Assembly: GCF_000682695.1 (NCBI RefSeq)
Contig: NZ_AWFG01000015.1
Coordinates: 1 to 64,000, forward strand
Length of the DNA stretch: 64,000 nt
Direction: 5' to 3'
From: Hyphomonas chukchiensis
Lineage (GTDB): Bacteria; Pseudomonadota; Alphaproteobacteria; Caulobacterales; Hyphomonadaceae
In this document: in pieces, positions 46,712-56,532 of the stretch
Layout: every line of letters starts with the position of its first letter
Numbering within the stretch: the first letter of the stretch is position 1
Program-made: the position numbers and the translations under genes
The notes under the pieces: model-generated
Databases searched by the model: none
Told to the model about the DNA's origin: nothing
What the model saw: the letters and a program-made list of their open reading frames with translations, nothing else

Positions 46712-47484
46712 GCTTCAGGTCTCCGGGCAACGACCATGAAATTGACGGCGGTATCGTCTGAAAGGACCCAGGCGCCCGACAGGGGCTTGAAGACGACGCC
46801 CGTTGCAGGTTCGGGGGCCATGCCCGCGGCCAGCAAAGCGGTACGAACCTCATCCGGCGTCACGAACTTGGACCAGTCATGGGTGCCGCGGGGTAGCCAG
46901 CCGAGCACGTATTCGGCGCCGATAACGGCCGTTGCGAGGGCCTTCGCTGTCCGGTTGAGGCTGGCGACGATCATCAGGCCGCCCGGCCGCACGAGGCTTG
47001 CCGTATCCTTCAGGAACTGGTGGGCGTCCGCGACATGCTCAACCACTTCCAGGTTCAGCACTATGTCGAAGGGCGTCTCGCTGGCGTCGATCAGGCCTTC
47101 AGCTGTTCCGGCGCGATAATCGATATCGAGGCCCTGTTCGGCGGCATGGGTCAGCGCCGTCTTGATGTTGGCTTCTGACGCGTCGACGCCTGTAACACTG
47201 GCGCCAAGTCGGGCCATGGGCTCACTCACGAGGCCGCCGCCGCAGCCTATGTCGAGCAGGCGCAGACCTTCGAGGGGCTTCAGAGCGCCCGGCGCTATGC
47301 CGAAATGGCGTTCCGCCGTCTCACGAATGAATTTCAGGCGAACCGGGTTGAACCGGTGGAGCGGTTTGAACTTGCCGGTTGGGTTCCACCAATCTGCGGC
47401 CATGGCCGAAAACTTGGCCACCTCATCCGCATCAATGCTGGGAGTACGGGGCGCGGCGCGCGAACCTTCGATTGTTTTTACCAT
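46708..47484 (-). CDS. ubiG: Ubiquinone biosynthesis O-methyltransferase
   Basis: SAM-dependent enzyme performing both O-methylations of ubiquinone synthesis. From the ATG at 47484 it has 258 residues. [26 protein letters not shown] near 25-50 is the UbiG N-terminal hallmark. SAM binding is seen in [21 protein letters not shown] near 78 and GVDASEANI, with [12 protein letters not shown] near 145. The C-terminal [21 protein letters not shown] is another UbiG-specific stretch. It is followed by the DUF924 gene. It is divergent from lysC, with 92 bp between starts. Confidence 0.95.
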   Translation of the reverse strand: MVKTIEGSRAAPRTPSIDADEVAKFSAMAADWWNPTGKFKPLHRFNPVRLKFIRETAERHFGIAPGALKPLEGLRLLDIGCGGGLVSEPMARLGASVTGVDASEANIKTALTHAAEQGLDIDYRAGTAEGLIDASETPFDIVLNLEVVEHVADAHQFLKDTASLVRPGGLMIVASLNRTAKALATAVIGAEYVLGWLPRGTHDWSKFVTPDEVRTALLAAGMAPEPATGVVFKPLSGAWVLSDDTAVNFMVVARRPEA

Positions 47485-47576
47485 CTTGTGGCGTTCCCGT
47501 TTGATCAGCGTCGAACTTAACCCTATGAGGGCGCATATAAAGGGCAAACCCTTCACTTCACAGGATATGGGGCGAA

Positions 47577-48824
47577 ATGGCGCGTACAGTTCTCAAATTC
47601 GGCGGGACGTCAGTTGGCGACCTCGATCGTATTGCCAATGTGGCGGACATCGTTGCGGATCGTGCAGCGCGCGGCGAATTGATGGCCGTCGTTGTGTCGG
47701 CCATGGCGGGCGAAACCAACAAGCTGGTTGCGCTGGCGGAAGGCGCCGCCGGGCAGGATCTGGGACGCGACCTCTTCCATGACGAGTATGACGTGATCGT
47801 CGCCTCCGGCGAGCAGGTGACCGCCGGCCTTCTGGCACTGGCGCTGCGACGGCGCGGGCTCAAGGCCCGCAGCTGGCTCGGTTGGCAATTGCGCCTGAAG
47901 ACGGATGAGGCCCATGGGCGCGCCCGTATCCTTGGTTTTGAGAATAGCGGCCTGCCGGATTCCGTTGATGGGGGCGAGATTGCCGTTGTCGCGGGTTTTC
48001 AGGGCGTGACGGATGATGACCGGGTCGCCACGCTTGGCCGTGGCGGGTCCGACACAAGCGCCGTCGCCGTGGCTGCGGCCCTCAATGCTACCGTCTGTGA
48101 CATCTACACGGATGTTGATGGCGTCTATACTACCGATCCGCGCATGGTGCCCAAGGCCCGGCGGATACCCAAGATCTCGTATGAGGAGATGCTTGAAATG
48201 GCGTCCCTCGGCGCGAAAGTCCTGCAGACGCGGTCTGTGGAACTCGCGATGAACCATAATGTGCCGGTGCGCGTGCTCTCCAGCTTCCTGAAACCAGGTG
48301 AGCCGAACCCCGGAACCCTTGTCTGCTCAGAGGAAGAAATCGTGGAAAAACAGGTTGTTAGCGGCGTTGCCTATTCGCGGGACGAAGCAAAAGTCACATT
48401 GTATGGGGTGGCCGACAAGCCCGGCGTTTCCGCCAAGATCTTCTCGGCACTGGCGCGCGCGGGCGTCAATGTCGACATGATCGTCCAGGCCAATGCGCGT
48501 GGCCCAGAGCGGGCCAACATGGTGTTCACCTGTACCGACCGCGACAGCCCTATCGCCAAGCAGACGCTTGAGAGCATGGCGGCAGATATCGGGTATGAGC
48601 AGCTTGAAGTGACGCGTGACGTATCCAAGATCTCGATCATTGGCGTCGGCATGAAAAGCCACACCGGTGTTGCCGAAACCATGTTCACGGCGCTCTATGA
48701 GAAGGGCATCAACATTGATGTCATTTCTACTTCCGAGATCAAGATTTCGGTTCTGATTGCTGCACCTTATACCGAATTGGCTGTTCGTGCCCTCCACACG
48801 GCGTTCGGACTTGACGCAGTGTAA
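47577..48824 (+). CDS. lysC: Aspartate kinase
   Basis: Phosphorylates aspartate in the first step to lysine, threonine and methionine. The 415-residue protein starts with [18 protein letters not shown], the ATP-binding KFGGTSV motif at residues 5-11. [17 protein letters not shown] near 145 and [16 protein letters not shown] near 170 complete the kinase domain. Two ACT domains follow, about 265-340 and 345-415 ([18 protein letters not shown] and [19 protein letters not shown]), which bind effectors such as lysine or threonine. The ptsP gene begins 27 nt later, and the pair is common in alphaproteobacteria. Confidence 0.96.
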   Translation: MARTVLKFGGTSVGDLDRIANVADIVADRAARGELMAVVVSAMAGETNKLVALAEGAAGQDLGRDLFHDEYDVIVASGEQVTAGLLALALRRRGLKARSWLGWQLRLKTDEAHGRARILGFENSGLPDSVDGGEIAVVAGFQGVTDDDRVATLGRGGSDTSAVAVAAALNATVCDIYTDVDGVYTTDPRMVPKARRIPKISYEEMLEMASLGAKVLQTRSVELAMNHNVPVRVLSSFLKPGEPNPGTLVCSEEEIVEKQVVSGVAYSRDEAKVTLYGVADKPGVSAKIFSALARAGVNVDMIVQANARGPERANMVFTCTDRDSPIAKQTLESMAADIGYEQLEVTRDVSKISIIGVGMKSHTGVAETMFTALYEKGINIDVISTSEIKISVLIAAPYTELAVRALHTAFGLDAV

Positions 48825-48850
48825 ACCCGACTGCGAAACTCAGGAGAACC

Positions 48851-51115
48851 ATGCCCTATAATCTGCCGGCCACGCGTCTCCTGATGAACCGCCTCCGCCA
48901 GGTGATGGCGGAAGACGGCGATACGCGTTTCCGGCTGGATCAGGTGGTGCGCATCATTGCGTCCACAATGGTGGCGGACGTCTGCTCTATCTATCTGCGC
49001 CTGACAGACGGGGCCTTGCTGCTGATCGCGACGGAGGGGCTGAAGCCTGAAGCCGTTTCGGCTACACGCCTAGGCTCGAATGAGGGCCTTGTCGGCCTCG
49101 TTGCGCGTCGGGCTGAGCCCATGGCCATCCAGGATGCGCCACGCCATCCCTCGTTCTCCTACCGCCCGGAAACCGGCGAAGATCCCTTCCACGCCTTCCT
49201 CGGCATGCCCATTCTGCGTGGCGGCCGTGTTCTGGGCGTGCTGACGGTGCAGAACCGGACCGAGCGGGCCTATGGCGATGACGAGATCGACACGCTTCAG
49301 ACCATTGCCATGGTGCTGGCGGAGATTGTCGACCGGATGGACCCGGAACACTTGACCAATGGCGATGGCACCAAGCGCGAGCGCAACCTTGCTTCGCTCA
49401 ACGGCCGCGTCCTCTGTGAAGGCCTTGGCTATGGCCGTGCCGTGCTGCACGATCCCGTGGTTCCGGCTGCGAAATTCTTCGCGGCAGACCAGAATATGGA
49501 AGCCCAGCGCCTGAAAGATGCCCTTCAGGGCCTGAAGGAATCCATCGACCAGATGATGGCACTGGATGGCGCCGCACTGGGAGATGACCCGCGCGATGTG
49601 ATGGAGACCTATCGGCTTCTCGCGCATGATCCGTCCTGGGCCGAAAAGCTGCGTGAAGGTGTCCGGTCAGGCCTTTCAGCCGAAGCTTCCGTTGACCGCG
49701 CGCGCCGTGAGCACAGGGCTCGGCTGCAAAGTGCGCGTGACCCCTATCTGCGCGAACGGCTGAACGATCTTGAAGACCTTGATAACCGCCTGCTGCGCGT
49801 TCTGGCGGGGGACGATGGCAAGCCGCAGATCAGTGAAGAACGCAGCGTACTGGTTGCGCGGCGCTTGGGTCCGGCGGAATTGCTCGACTATGCGAATGCG
49901 GGGCTGCGCGCCATCCTGATGGAAGAGGCCGCTGTATCATCGCATGCCGCGATCGTGGCGCGGGCGCTGGGCATTCCGACGCTGGGCGGGATTGAAGGGC
50001 TGACGACACGGGTCGACCAGGGTGACTGGGTGATCGTGGATGCTGAAAAGGGCATTCTCCACATCCGCCCGGATGATACGCTCTATGATGCCTATAAGGG
50101 GCGCGTGGCCCTGCGGTCCGAGCGTCAGGCGACCTATGCCGCGTTGCGAGGGCTGCCGGCAAAGACCAAGGACGGAACGCACGTATCGCTCTATCTGAAC
50201 GCCGGTCTGGATCTCGATCTCGATATGCTGGATCAGGCCGGCGCCGACGGGGTCGGGCTGTTCCGTACCGAATTCCAGTTCCTCGTTTCGGAAACGCTGC
50301 CGCGCCTCAATGATCAGGTCGCGCTCTACAAGCGCGTTCTGGAAAAGGCCGATGGCAAACGCGTTATTTTCCGCACGGTCGATCTTGGCGGCGACAAGGT
50401 GTTGCCTGCGCTCAATCTGAAGCGCGAGGAAAACCCGGCGCTCGGCTGGCGCTCGATCCGTTTCGCGCTTGATCACAAGGGCCTCTTCCGGCGCCAGTTG
50501 CGGGCGCTTGTCCGGGCAGCCGGTACCAATCCCCTGACGGTCATGTTTCCTATGGTCACGGTCCCCAGTGAATTCTTCGAGGCACGCGACCTGCTGATGA
50601 AGGAAGTAGTCTGGAGTGAAGAGCAAACGGGCAAGAAGCCGTCCAAGCTTGAAGTGGGCGTGATGCTTGAGACGCCAGCACTTGCCTTCAGCCTGTCGGA
50701 ACTTGCCGGTGAGGCCGATTTCCTGTCGGTCGGCACGAATGACCTGATGCAGTTCTTCTTTGCGGCTGACCGCATGACGCCATCTGTATCGGATCGGTAT
50801 GATCTGGTGAGCCCGGCAGCCATGCGTTTCCTCAGGCAGGTGTCGGAGACCTGTACCAATCATTCGATCCGGATGTCGGCTTGCGGCGAGGCGACGGCGT
50901 CTCCCCTCTCCGCACTTTGCTTTATATCATTGGGATTCCACGCCCTTTCCATGCCCGCCGGTGCTATCGGCCCGGTGAAACGCATGGTAAGGTCTGTTAA
51001 CCTTGAGGCGTTCCGGGAGGACTTTCTGAAGGTGCTGGATCTACCGGACGATGCGTTCCGTAACCAAGTATTAGCCTTGGCGGCCGATCATGGGGTGGAA
51101 TTGTCCGAGGGTTAA
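48851..51115 (+). CDS. ptsP: Phosphoenolpyruvate-protein phosphotransferase PtsP (EI-Ntr)
   Basis: Enzyme I of the nitrogen-related phosphotransferase system, transferring phosphate from PEP to NPr. An N-terminal GAF domain (about residues 15-160) senses small molecules such as glutamine or alpha-ketoglutarate. The phosphohistidine domain has SSHAAIVARALGIPTLGG (about 366-383), with the active His in SSHAA. The PEP-binding TIM barrel has GADGVGLFRTEFQFL near 468, RTVDLGGDKVLPAL near 505, VGTNDLMQFFFAADR near 635 and SACGEATASPLSA near 675. The length of 754 is normal. It lies 27 nt after lysC, likely the same transcript. Confidence 0.96.
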   Translation: MPYNLPATRLLMNRLRQVMAEDGDTRFRLDQVVRIIASTMVADVCSIYLRLTDGALLLIATEGLKPEAVSATRLGSNEGLVGLVARRAEPMAIQDAPRHPSFSYRPETGEDPFHAFLGMPILRGGRVLGVLTVQNRTERAYGDDEIDTLQTIAMVLAEIVDRMDPEHLTNGDGTKRERNLASLNGRVLCEGLGYGRAVLHDPVVPAAKFFAADQNMEAQRLKDALQGLKESIDQMMALDGAALGDDPRDVMETYRLLAHDPSWAEKLREGVRSGLSAEASVDRARREHRARLQSARDPYLRERLNDLEDLDNRLLRVLAGDDGKPQISEERSVLVARRLGPAELLDYANAGLRAILMEEAAVSSHAAIVARALGIPTLGGIEGLTTRVDQGDWVIVDAEKGILHIRPDDTLYDAYKGRVALRSERQATYAALRGLPAKTKDGTHVSLYLNAGLDLDLDMLDQAGADGVGLFRTEFQFLVSETLPRLNDQVALYKRVLEKADGKRVIFRTVDLGGDKVLPALNLKREENPALGWRSIRFALDHKGLFRRQLRALVRAAGTNPLTVMFPMVTVPSEFFEARDLLMKEVVWSEEQTGKKPSKLEVGVMLETPALAFSLSELAGEADFLSVGTNDLMQFFFAADRMTPSVSDRYDLVSPAAMRFLRQVSETCTNHSIRMSACGEATASPLSALCFISLGFHALSMPAGAIGPVKRMVRSVNLEAFREDFLKVLDLPDDAFRNQVLALAADHGVELSEG

Positions 51116-51204
51116 AGCCGCTGGTCCAAAAATCACCATGTTTCTGGACCAGAACTTGCTCGTCTTTTGGCGAACATCCCGACGGACGGCTGGATTGGAA
51201 GAAT

Positions 51205-52179
51205 ATGGGACACGACGAAACCTTCAACACACAAGGCCCAGAATCTCTGGATGATGTGCGCTCCGCTGACAGCGGAACGGACCGTTCCATTGAGGATTCG
51301 CCTGTGTCTGAATCAGTCTCCGAGCCAATCCCGGAGATGACTCCGCGCGAGCGGGCCATGGCTATTTTCAAGAGCCGCAAGTTCAATGGCGAGAGCCTGC
51401 GGATGGGGCAGGTTCTGCGCCGTGTGCGCGAGACGCTCGGCCTGGAAATCGCAGACGTTTCGCGGAAGTCCCTCCTGCGTCAGGATTTCCTTATGTGGAT
51501 TGAGCGCATGGAGATCGGTCAGATCCCCAAAGGCTACCTGACACCCTATCTGCGCGCCTATTGCGTGGAGCTGGGCCTGCCGGACAGTGAAGTGATTGCC
51601 CAATACACGCTTGAATGCGGCGCTGTGTCGGAAGTGAAACATTCAGCGCCTGTACCCAAGATTGGCGACATCGCGCCGCCCAAGCCGAAATGGCCGCTGA
51701 TGGTCGCGACTGCGGCCGTGATGACCCTCTTTGCCGGGGCTGCCATCGGTGTGACACAGATCGTGAAGCCAGCCCCAGAACTGGCCCCCGCCCCAGCCAT
51801 TGTTGCGGTCAACGGTGCCCGTCACAGCCTTTTTGAAGACATGAGCGAGGCCGAACGGCCATTACCGACCAATATTCAGCTTGAACTCGTGGCCGTTCGT
51901 CAGGGCTGGCTCGAAATTCGCGGTGCTGACGGCACAATTTTCCGCAGCCGCGTCATGGCTGCCGGGGAGAACTATTTCCCGCGCCTTGATGCGGGCTGGA
52001 CTGTCTCGGCCAAGGATGGCGGTGCCTTCCAGTGGCGCGTCGGTGACGTGGTCATTGGTCCTCTTGGTCCTGAGGGAGCGGCTGTGTTTTCGGTCAGTGT
52101 CGATCAGAAACTGGCTGAAGCCGCTGAAATGGCTGCGCCGACTGTCGCTTCGAATGGCGCCGGCAAAGCGACCCGTTAG
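51205..52179 (+). CDS. RodZ-like helix-turn-helix membrane protein
   Basis: A 324-residue protein built like RodZ, the bitopic partner of MreB. An acidic N-terminal tail (1-50) leads to a Xre-type HTH_25 domain at about residues 62-140 (MGQVLRRVRETLGLEIADVS, then PKGYLTPYLRAYCVELGL). One transmembrane helix spans about 165-187, and a Pro/Ala linker connects to a periplasmic DUF4115-like domain at about 220-300 (LELVAVRQGWLEIRGADGTIF). ispG lies 87 nt downstream; rodZ next to ispG is widespread. The HTH in RodZ binds MreB rather than DNA, so a role in cell shape is likely. Confidence 0.88.
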   Translation: MGHDETFNTQGPESLDDVRSADSGTDRSIEDSPVSESVSEPIPEMTPRERAMAIFKSRKFNGESLRMGQVLRRVRETLGLEIADVSRKSLLRQDFLMWIERMEIGQIPKGYLTPYLRAYCVELGLPDSEVIAQYTLECGAVSEVKHSAPVPKIGDIAPPKPKWPLMVATAAVMTLFAGAAIGVTQIVKPAPELAPAPAIVAVNGARHSLFEDMSEAERPLPTNIQLELVAVRQGWLEIRGADGTIFRSRVMAAGENYFPRLDAGWTVSAKDGGAFQWRVGDVVIGPLGPEGAAVFSVSVDQKLAEAAEMAAPTVASNGAGKATR

Positions 52180-52266
52180 CGCAACAATGTGCGGTGAGGC
52201 CTTTACGCAAGGGCCTGCAAGCGCCACATCAGGCCCAGCAATCAGCCGCAGGGAGACCCAAGTCTC

Positions 52267-53400
52267 ATGAGCCACAATCCGATCCGGCCATGGCGCAATA
52301 TCGACCGGCGCGTCTCGCGAAAGATCCGCGTTGGATCGGTCGAAGTGGGCGGTGACGCCCCGATTGCTGTCCAGACAATGACGAATACGCCGACTGAAGA
52401 TGCGGCTGCCACCATCGCGCAAATCGAACGCGCGGCCGAGGCTGGCGCCGATATCGTGCGCGTGTCCTGCCCGACGGAAGACGCGACGGCGGCCATGAAG
52501 GCGATCTGCAAGGCCTCGCCTGTGCCGATCGTTGCCGACATCCATTTTCACTACAAGCGTGCCATCGAGGCCGCTGACGCCGGCGCGGCCTGCCTGCGTA
52601 TCAATCCGGGCAATATCGGGTCGCAGGCGCGTGTGAAGGAAGTCGTCAACGCGGCGCGCGCCAATGGCTGTTCCATCCGGATTGGCGTCAATGGTGGCTC
52701 GCTGGAGCGTCACCTTCTTGAAAAGTATGGCGAGCCTTGCCCCGATGCGATGGTCGAGAGCGCGCTGGACCATGCGCGCATTCTCGATGACCTGGGTTTC
52801 CACGAGTACAAGATCAGCGTGAAGGCATCGGACATGTTCATGACCGCTGCCGCCTACCACCAGCTGGCGGAAGCAACCGATGCGCCGCTCCATCTCGGAA
52901 TCACCGAAGCTGGCGGTCTGCGTACAGGCACGGTGAAGTCGTCCATCGGCATGGGCAACCTGCTCTGGGCCGGTATCGGCGACACGATCCGCGTTTCGCT
53001 GTCGGCAGACCCTGTTGAGGAAGTCAAAGTCGGCTTCGAGATGCTAAAGTCGCTCGGCCTGCGCACACGCGGCGTCAACATCATCGCGTGCCCTTCCTGC
53101 GCACGGCAGGGTTTTGACGTGATCTCCACTGTCGAGACGCTCGAGAAGCGTCTGGCCCACATTTCAGAGCCAATCTCGCTTTCCATTATCGGCTGTGTGG
53201 TCAACGGCCCTGGTGAAGCGGCGATGACGGATCTCGGCTTTACGGGCGGCGGCAAGGAAAGCGGCAAGATGTTTGTTGCGGGCCGTGCAGATCACAACGT
53301 GTCGAACGCCGACATGATCGAGCACATCGTCGGCCTCGTTGAGCAGAAAGCCGAACGCCTGCGTGCCGAGCGCGAGCAGGCCGAAGTAGCGGCCGAGTAG
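52267..53400 (+). CDS. ispG: 4-hydroxy-3-methylbut-2-en-1-yl diphosphate synthase
   Basis: Fe-S enzyme of the MEP isoprenoid pathway that converts MEcPP to HMBPP with ferredoxin/flavodoxin electrons. The 377 residues match the bacterial two-domain form. [25 protein letters not shown] near 20-45 and [14 protein letters not shown] near 85 form the TIM barrel. The cluster cysteines are in [15 protein letters not shown] near 270 and [11 protein letters not shown] near 310. Its position after the RodZ-like gene is conserved in many proteobacteria. Confidence 0.97.
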   Translation: MSHNPIRPWRNIDRRVSRKIRVGSVEVGGDAPIAVQTMTNTPTEDAAATIAQIERAAEAGADIVRVSCPTEDATAAMKAICKASPVPIVADIHFHYKRAIEAADAGAACLRINPGNIGSQARVKEVVNAARANGCSIRIGVNGGSLERHLLEKYGEPCPDAMVESALDHARILDDLGFHEYKISVKASDMFMTAAAYHQLAEATDAPLHLGITEAGGLRTGTVKSSIGMGNLLWAGIGDTIRVSLSADPVEEVKVGFEMLKSLGLRTRGVNIIACPSCARQGFDVISTVETLEKRLAHISEPISLSIIGCVVNGPGEAAMTDLGFTGGGKESGKMFVAGRADHNVSNADMIEHIVGLVEQKAERLRAEREQAEVAAE

Positions 53401-53404
53401 CGCC

Positions 53405-53938
53405 CTAGAGCGGTTTGCACAGGCTTTCGGGAATGAGGGCGGCGGCTGCGTCGTAAGCCTCCTGCGTTGGAGCGAGCCGCCGAATGAGCGCGAGGGCCTC
53501 AGGTTGCTCAACCCGCACGATTTCAGCGTCCCCTGCCGTAGAAACGTCCTGGTTGCTTGTTGCCACAATGACGCGTCGTATATGGGGTGTTCTTGGCGCA
53601 CGCGCGTCGAGCGAACCTGCATAGACATTGTCGGTCTGCGCTGAAAATACGGATAGTGAGCCATAGGAATCCCAAGCTGGAGCCTCCAGCTCGACCGGGC
53701 CGCCCGACAGGTCAATCATGCAGATGGCGTAGGCGAGGTCCGGCGCGGGGCGAACGACACGTTGGTTTTCCGGCGAGACACGCGGAGTCATCTGCCATTG
53801 TTGCATAGGCAGGCCGTTCGCCATCATCCGCTCACGTACCTTGGACATGATTTTGCCGGGAACGGCATGCAGCACGACAAAGTGTGCCAGCGCAAAGGTG
53901 ACGACAAAAGCGCCGAGGCCAACAAGAAAGCCGCGCAT
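53405..53938 (-). CDS. DUF1254-domain membrane-anchored protein
   Basis: A 177-residue protein with a single N-terminal membrane segment (about residues 2-22, RGFLVGLGAFVVTFALAHFV) and a domain of the DUF1254 type: RPAPDLAYAICMIDLSGGPVELEAP and DSYGSLSVFSAQTDNVYAG are the typical stretches. DUF1254 usually comes fused to DUF1214 in one polypeptide; here the DUF1214 protein is encoded by the gene just upstream, and the start overlaps that stop by 1 nt. The function is unknown. Start placed at 53938, where the hydrophobic segment begins. Confidence 0.8.
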   Translation of the reverse strand: MRGFLVGLGAFVVTFALAHFVVLHAVPGKIMSKVRERMMANGLPMQQWQMTPRVSPENQRVVRPAPDLAYAICMIDLSGGPVELEAPAWDSYGSLSVFSAQTDNVYAGSLDARAPRTPHIRRVIVATSNQDVSTAGDAEIVRVEQPEALALIRRLAPTQEAYDAAAALIPESLCKPL

Positions 53939-54540
53939 CAGGATTGGCTCCGGCACGAAAGGCGTTCGATGGATGGCGGCGGCAACACGGATTCTGGATT
54001 ATCTATCAGCGCAGCATCGGGTTTGTAGAGACGTAAGGTCAGGTCGAAACTGCCAGCGGAACGACTGGATACCCAATTGCCTTCGGAAGGGCGCTCCGGT
54101 GCAACGATGAAGGACCAATGCGCGGCCTGACCGGCATCATTGGCTTTCGTCAGATCATAGGAGAGCGCCTGATCGGTGTTCTTGGGCAGGTAGTTCGTCG
54201 CATCATAGAGTGTGACGGACCACCAGAGAGCGGGCATCGCGTCGCCGCTGACACGATAGGTGCAATCTTCCACAAGGGGTTTGCCGGTGTCGTCCTTTGC
54301 GCGGGTGAAATAGACGGCTTCTTCCTTGGTAAGGGCGAGGAGGCCGCGGCGGGCAATATAGGCTCGTGTCCAGGGATTGGCGCTGGGAGACCCGACGGTC
54401 CAGTCGCTCAGCCAGCCATCGGCGTCGATAACGCCGCCCAAGCGCATTCCTGGGCCGACTATGCCTGCCGCAGCGAGCGCAGACCCCGTGCCTGCAGCGA
54501 GGCCGAAAACACAACCTATAACAAGGGCAATCCATTTCAT
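53938..54540 (-). CDS. DUF1214-domain secreted protein
   Basis: A 200-residue protein with a Sec signal (about residues 1-24, rich in Ala/Gly, ending ALA) and a DUF1214-like domain: NPWTRAYIARRGLLALTKEEAVYF, DCTYRVSGDAMPALWWSVTLYD and NYLPKNTDQALSYDLT are the family hallmarks. It precedes the DUF1254 gene with a 1-nt overlap, so the two halves of the usual fusion are split into two proteins here that presumably act together outside the cytoplasm. The biochemical role is unknown. It is divergent from the esterase-like gene. Confidence 0.83.
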   Translation of the reverse strand: MKWIALVIGCVFGLAAGTGSALAAAGIVGPGMRLGGVIDADGWLSDWTVGSPSANPWTRAYIARRGLLALTKEEAVYFTRAKDDTGKPLVEDCTYRVSGDAMPALWWSVTLYDATNYLPKNTDQALSYDLTKANDAGQAAHWSFIVAPERPSEGNWVSSRSAGSFDLTLRLYKPDAALIDNPESVLPPPSIERLSCRSQS

Positions 54541-54722
54541 AAGGTGATGGTACAGACCGAGCTTGACCCTGCAAGCGCGAAATTTATTGCGAGCCGATCA
54601 GCACAGCGACTTCGTTGAAAGACGATCATGAGACAGCCACGTTTTCGTGAAGGGCCTGCCCAAATCGACAAATGACGGTATGAGTGCGCGCAACGTGTCT
54701 TCAGCATAAGAGGTTTGCCCGC

Positions 54723-56003
54723 ATGATCTGGTTCCTGAAACGGATGCCGCTGCTTATTGTGTTGGGGATAACGGTTCTGGTGATGTCCAATTGCACCATG
54801 CTGGGCATGAATTATGCGAGCCTGGAGACAGGCAACAAGGCGCTCCCCCAACCGCCGCTTGATGTCCAGGCAATCACTGGCAGTTCAGCGACCCGCGATG
54901 AGCTCAAGCAGGCCTTCGAGGACACACTTTACGGTCCGTGGCCCAAAGGCATGCCTGTCACCTTCAGCCAATGGCATGTTGTCGATCCTGATTATCTGGA
55001 TGGCCGTGGCACGCTTGAGGAGTCGGAAATTACAATTGGCTCGGGCGAGGGCGCGCGCCTCTTCCATCTTGTGGCGGCCTTTCCAAAGTCAGACCGGTCC
55101 TCGCCTGTCGTCGTCAGCCAGACATTCTCGACCAACTGCGCCTCATTTCCCGGAGAGCCCGTCACTGCTGCTGATATGTCTGTGTGTGACGGCTCGGAAA
55201 TGGATGGCGTCATGGGAAAGGTAGTGACCCAGATTTTCGGCCGCTACATAGCTGAGGTGCCGGTCTCGCGCTATTTCGATCTGGGACTGGCCTATGCCAG
55301 CTTTTATGCCAGTGAACTCGTGCCGGACAAGAATGGCGAGGCGCAGGCCGTGATGGCCAGAATGGGCGGTCCCATCAATCCGACGAGTGCGCTGATGGCA
55401 TGGTCCTATGGGTTCTCGGCGGCGCTGGACGCGTTGGAGGCAGATCCGCGCATTGATAGCCAACGCATGGCCGTGATGGGCCATTCCCGGCACGGCAAGT
55501 CCGCGCTGATTGCGGGTGTCTGGGACCGACGCGTCGCGGCCGTGATCGCTCACCAGTCCGGTTTTGCAGGGGCGGCTCTGTCGCGGTCTGAAACGGGTGA
55601 GGGACTTGTGCGCATGGCGAAATCGTATCCCCACTGGCTGTCACCAAATGTGCAAGCCTATCTGACGGACCTGGCCAGCCTGCCTGTGGATCAACACGAG
55701 TTGCTGGCCCTTCTGGCGCCCACGCCGGTTCTGCTGGGCAATGGCAGACGGGATGTCTGGTCGGACCCAAATTCCACATATCGCGCCGCTGAGGCGGCGT
55801 CTGCTGTCTACGATGCGGATGGGGCGGGTGGCCTTTCAGACTCGGGCATGCGTGCGTTTGATCCCGAATCGGACCTCGCTTATTGGCTGCGCCCAGGCGG
55901 ACACAGCATCGTGCCCAAGGATATCGACGCCTTCACGACCTTTCTGGCAGCGCATTTAGAGAAGGCGGCGCCTCCTGAAACTGCTGTTCAAATCGCGAAT
56001 TGA
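54723..56003 (+). CDS. Glucuronoyl-esterase-like (CE15-type) alpha/beta hydrolase
   Basis: A 426-residue secreted hydrolase with a hydrophobic N-terminal segment (about residues 2-23). It is followed by Cys in VMSNCT, which is a possible but imperfect lipobox. The nucleophile elbow MGHSRHGKSALIAGVWDRRVAAVIAHQSG (about 250-278, broken up here: GHSRHGKSAL then WDRRVAAV) is strikingly like that of CE15 glucuronoyl methylesterases, which cleave lignin-carbohydrate esters. The acid/His side is covered by LLGNGRRDVWSDPNST and LRPGGHSIVPKD. Start at 54723; the upstream frame is not convincing. Substrate is inferred from motif similarity only, and other esters are possible. Confidence 0.78.
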   Translation: MIWFLKRMPLLIVLGITVLVMSNCTMLGMNYASLETGNKALPQPPLDVQAITGSSATRDELKQAFEDTLYGPWPKGMPVTFSQWHVVDPDYLDGRGTLEESEITIGSGEGARLFHLVAAFPKSDRSSPVVVSQTFSTNCASFPGEPVTAADMSVCDGSEMDGVMGKVVTQIFGRYIAEVPVSRYFDLGLAYASFYASELVPDKNGEAQAVMARMGGPINPTSALMAWSYGFSAALDALEADPRIDSQRMAVMGHSRHGKSALIAGVWDRRVAAVIAHQSGFAGAALSRSETGEGLVRMAKSYPHWLSPNVQAYLTDLASLPVDQHELLALLAPTPVLLGNGRRDVWSDPNSTYRAAEAASAVYDADGAGGLSDSGMRAFDPESDLAYWLRPGGHSIVPKDIDAFTTFLAAHLEKAAPPETAVQIAN

Positions 56004-56043
56004 CCCCTAGTCTCCCTTAAAACGAAAGCTAAGGGAGCTGTAA

Positions 56044-56472
56044 ATGTCTGTAATTGTTGAACTTCTATTGCCTGTTCTGGCCCTGATCTGCTGGACGCTG
56101 GTGATGTGGCTGTGGATGTATGCGACGCGCATTCCGGCGATGCAAAAGGCTCAGATCGATCCTGACGCTGCCCGGCATCCGGGCACCTACGGGGATCGCA
56201 TGCCCCCTAATGTCCGTTCCGTGGCCGACAACTATAATCACCTGCATGAGCAGCCGACCATTTTCTATGCCCTGATGTTCTTTGCAGCCCTGACGGGCGG
56301 GCAGGGTAATTTCATGGAGCTGATGGCATGGATTTATGTGGGCCTGCGCATTGTCCATTCCTTCGTCCAGATCCTGTCGCCCAAGGTGATACTTCGCTTC
56401 ATGGTCTTTGCCCTGGCGTCGATCACATTGTTCATTATGGCCGGTCATGAGGTCGTGCGAATTCTGCTCTAG
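56044..56472 (+). CDS. MAPEG family membrane protein
   Basis: A 142-residue integral protein with four predicted helices (about residues 4-24, 70-88, 92-110, 116-138). The MAPEG pattern is seen in the N-terminal PVLALICWTLVMWLWMYATRIPA and in RSVADNYNHLHEQPTIFYAL near 58-77, with the conserved Asn-x2-His/Glu. Eukaryotic MAPEG proteins are glutathione transferases; bacterial ones are mostly uncharacterised. GGGAG is 6 nt before the ATG. It stands between the esterase-like gene and prfA. Confidence 0.87.
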   Translation: MSVIVELLLPVLALICWTLVMWLWMYATRIPAMQKAQIDPDAARHPGTYGDRMPPNVRSVADNYNHLHEQPTIFYALMFFAALTGGQGNFMELMAWIYVGLRIVHSFVQILSPKVILRFMVFALASITLFIMAGHEVVRILL

Positions 56473-56532
56473 CTTGCAGATGTGGCAGCGAGGGCGCTTC
56501 ACGCGCCCTCAAAACCGCTCTAAAGGGCCGCT

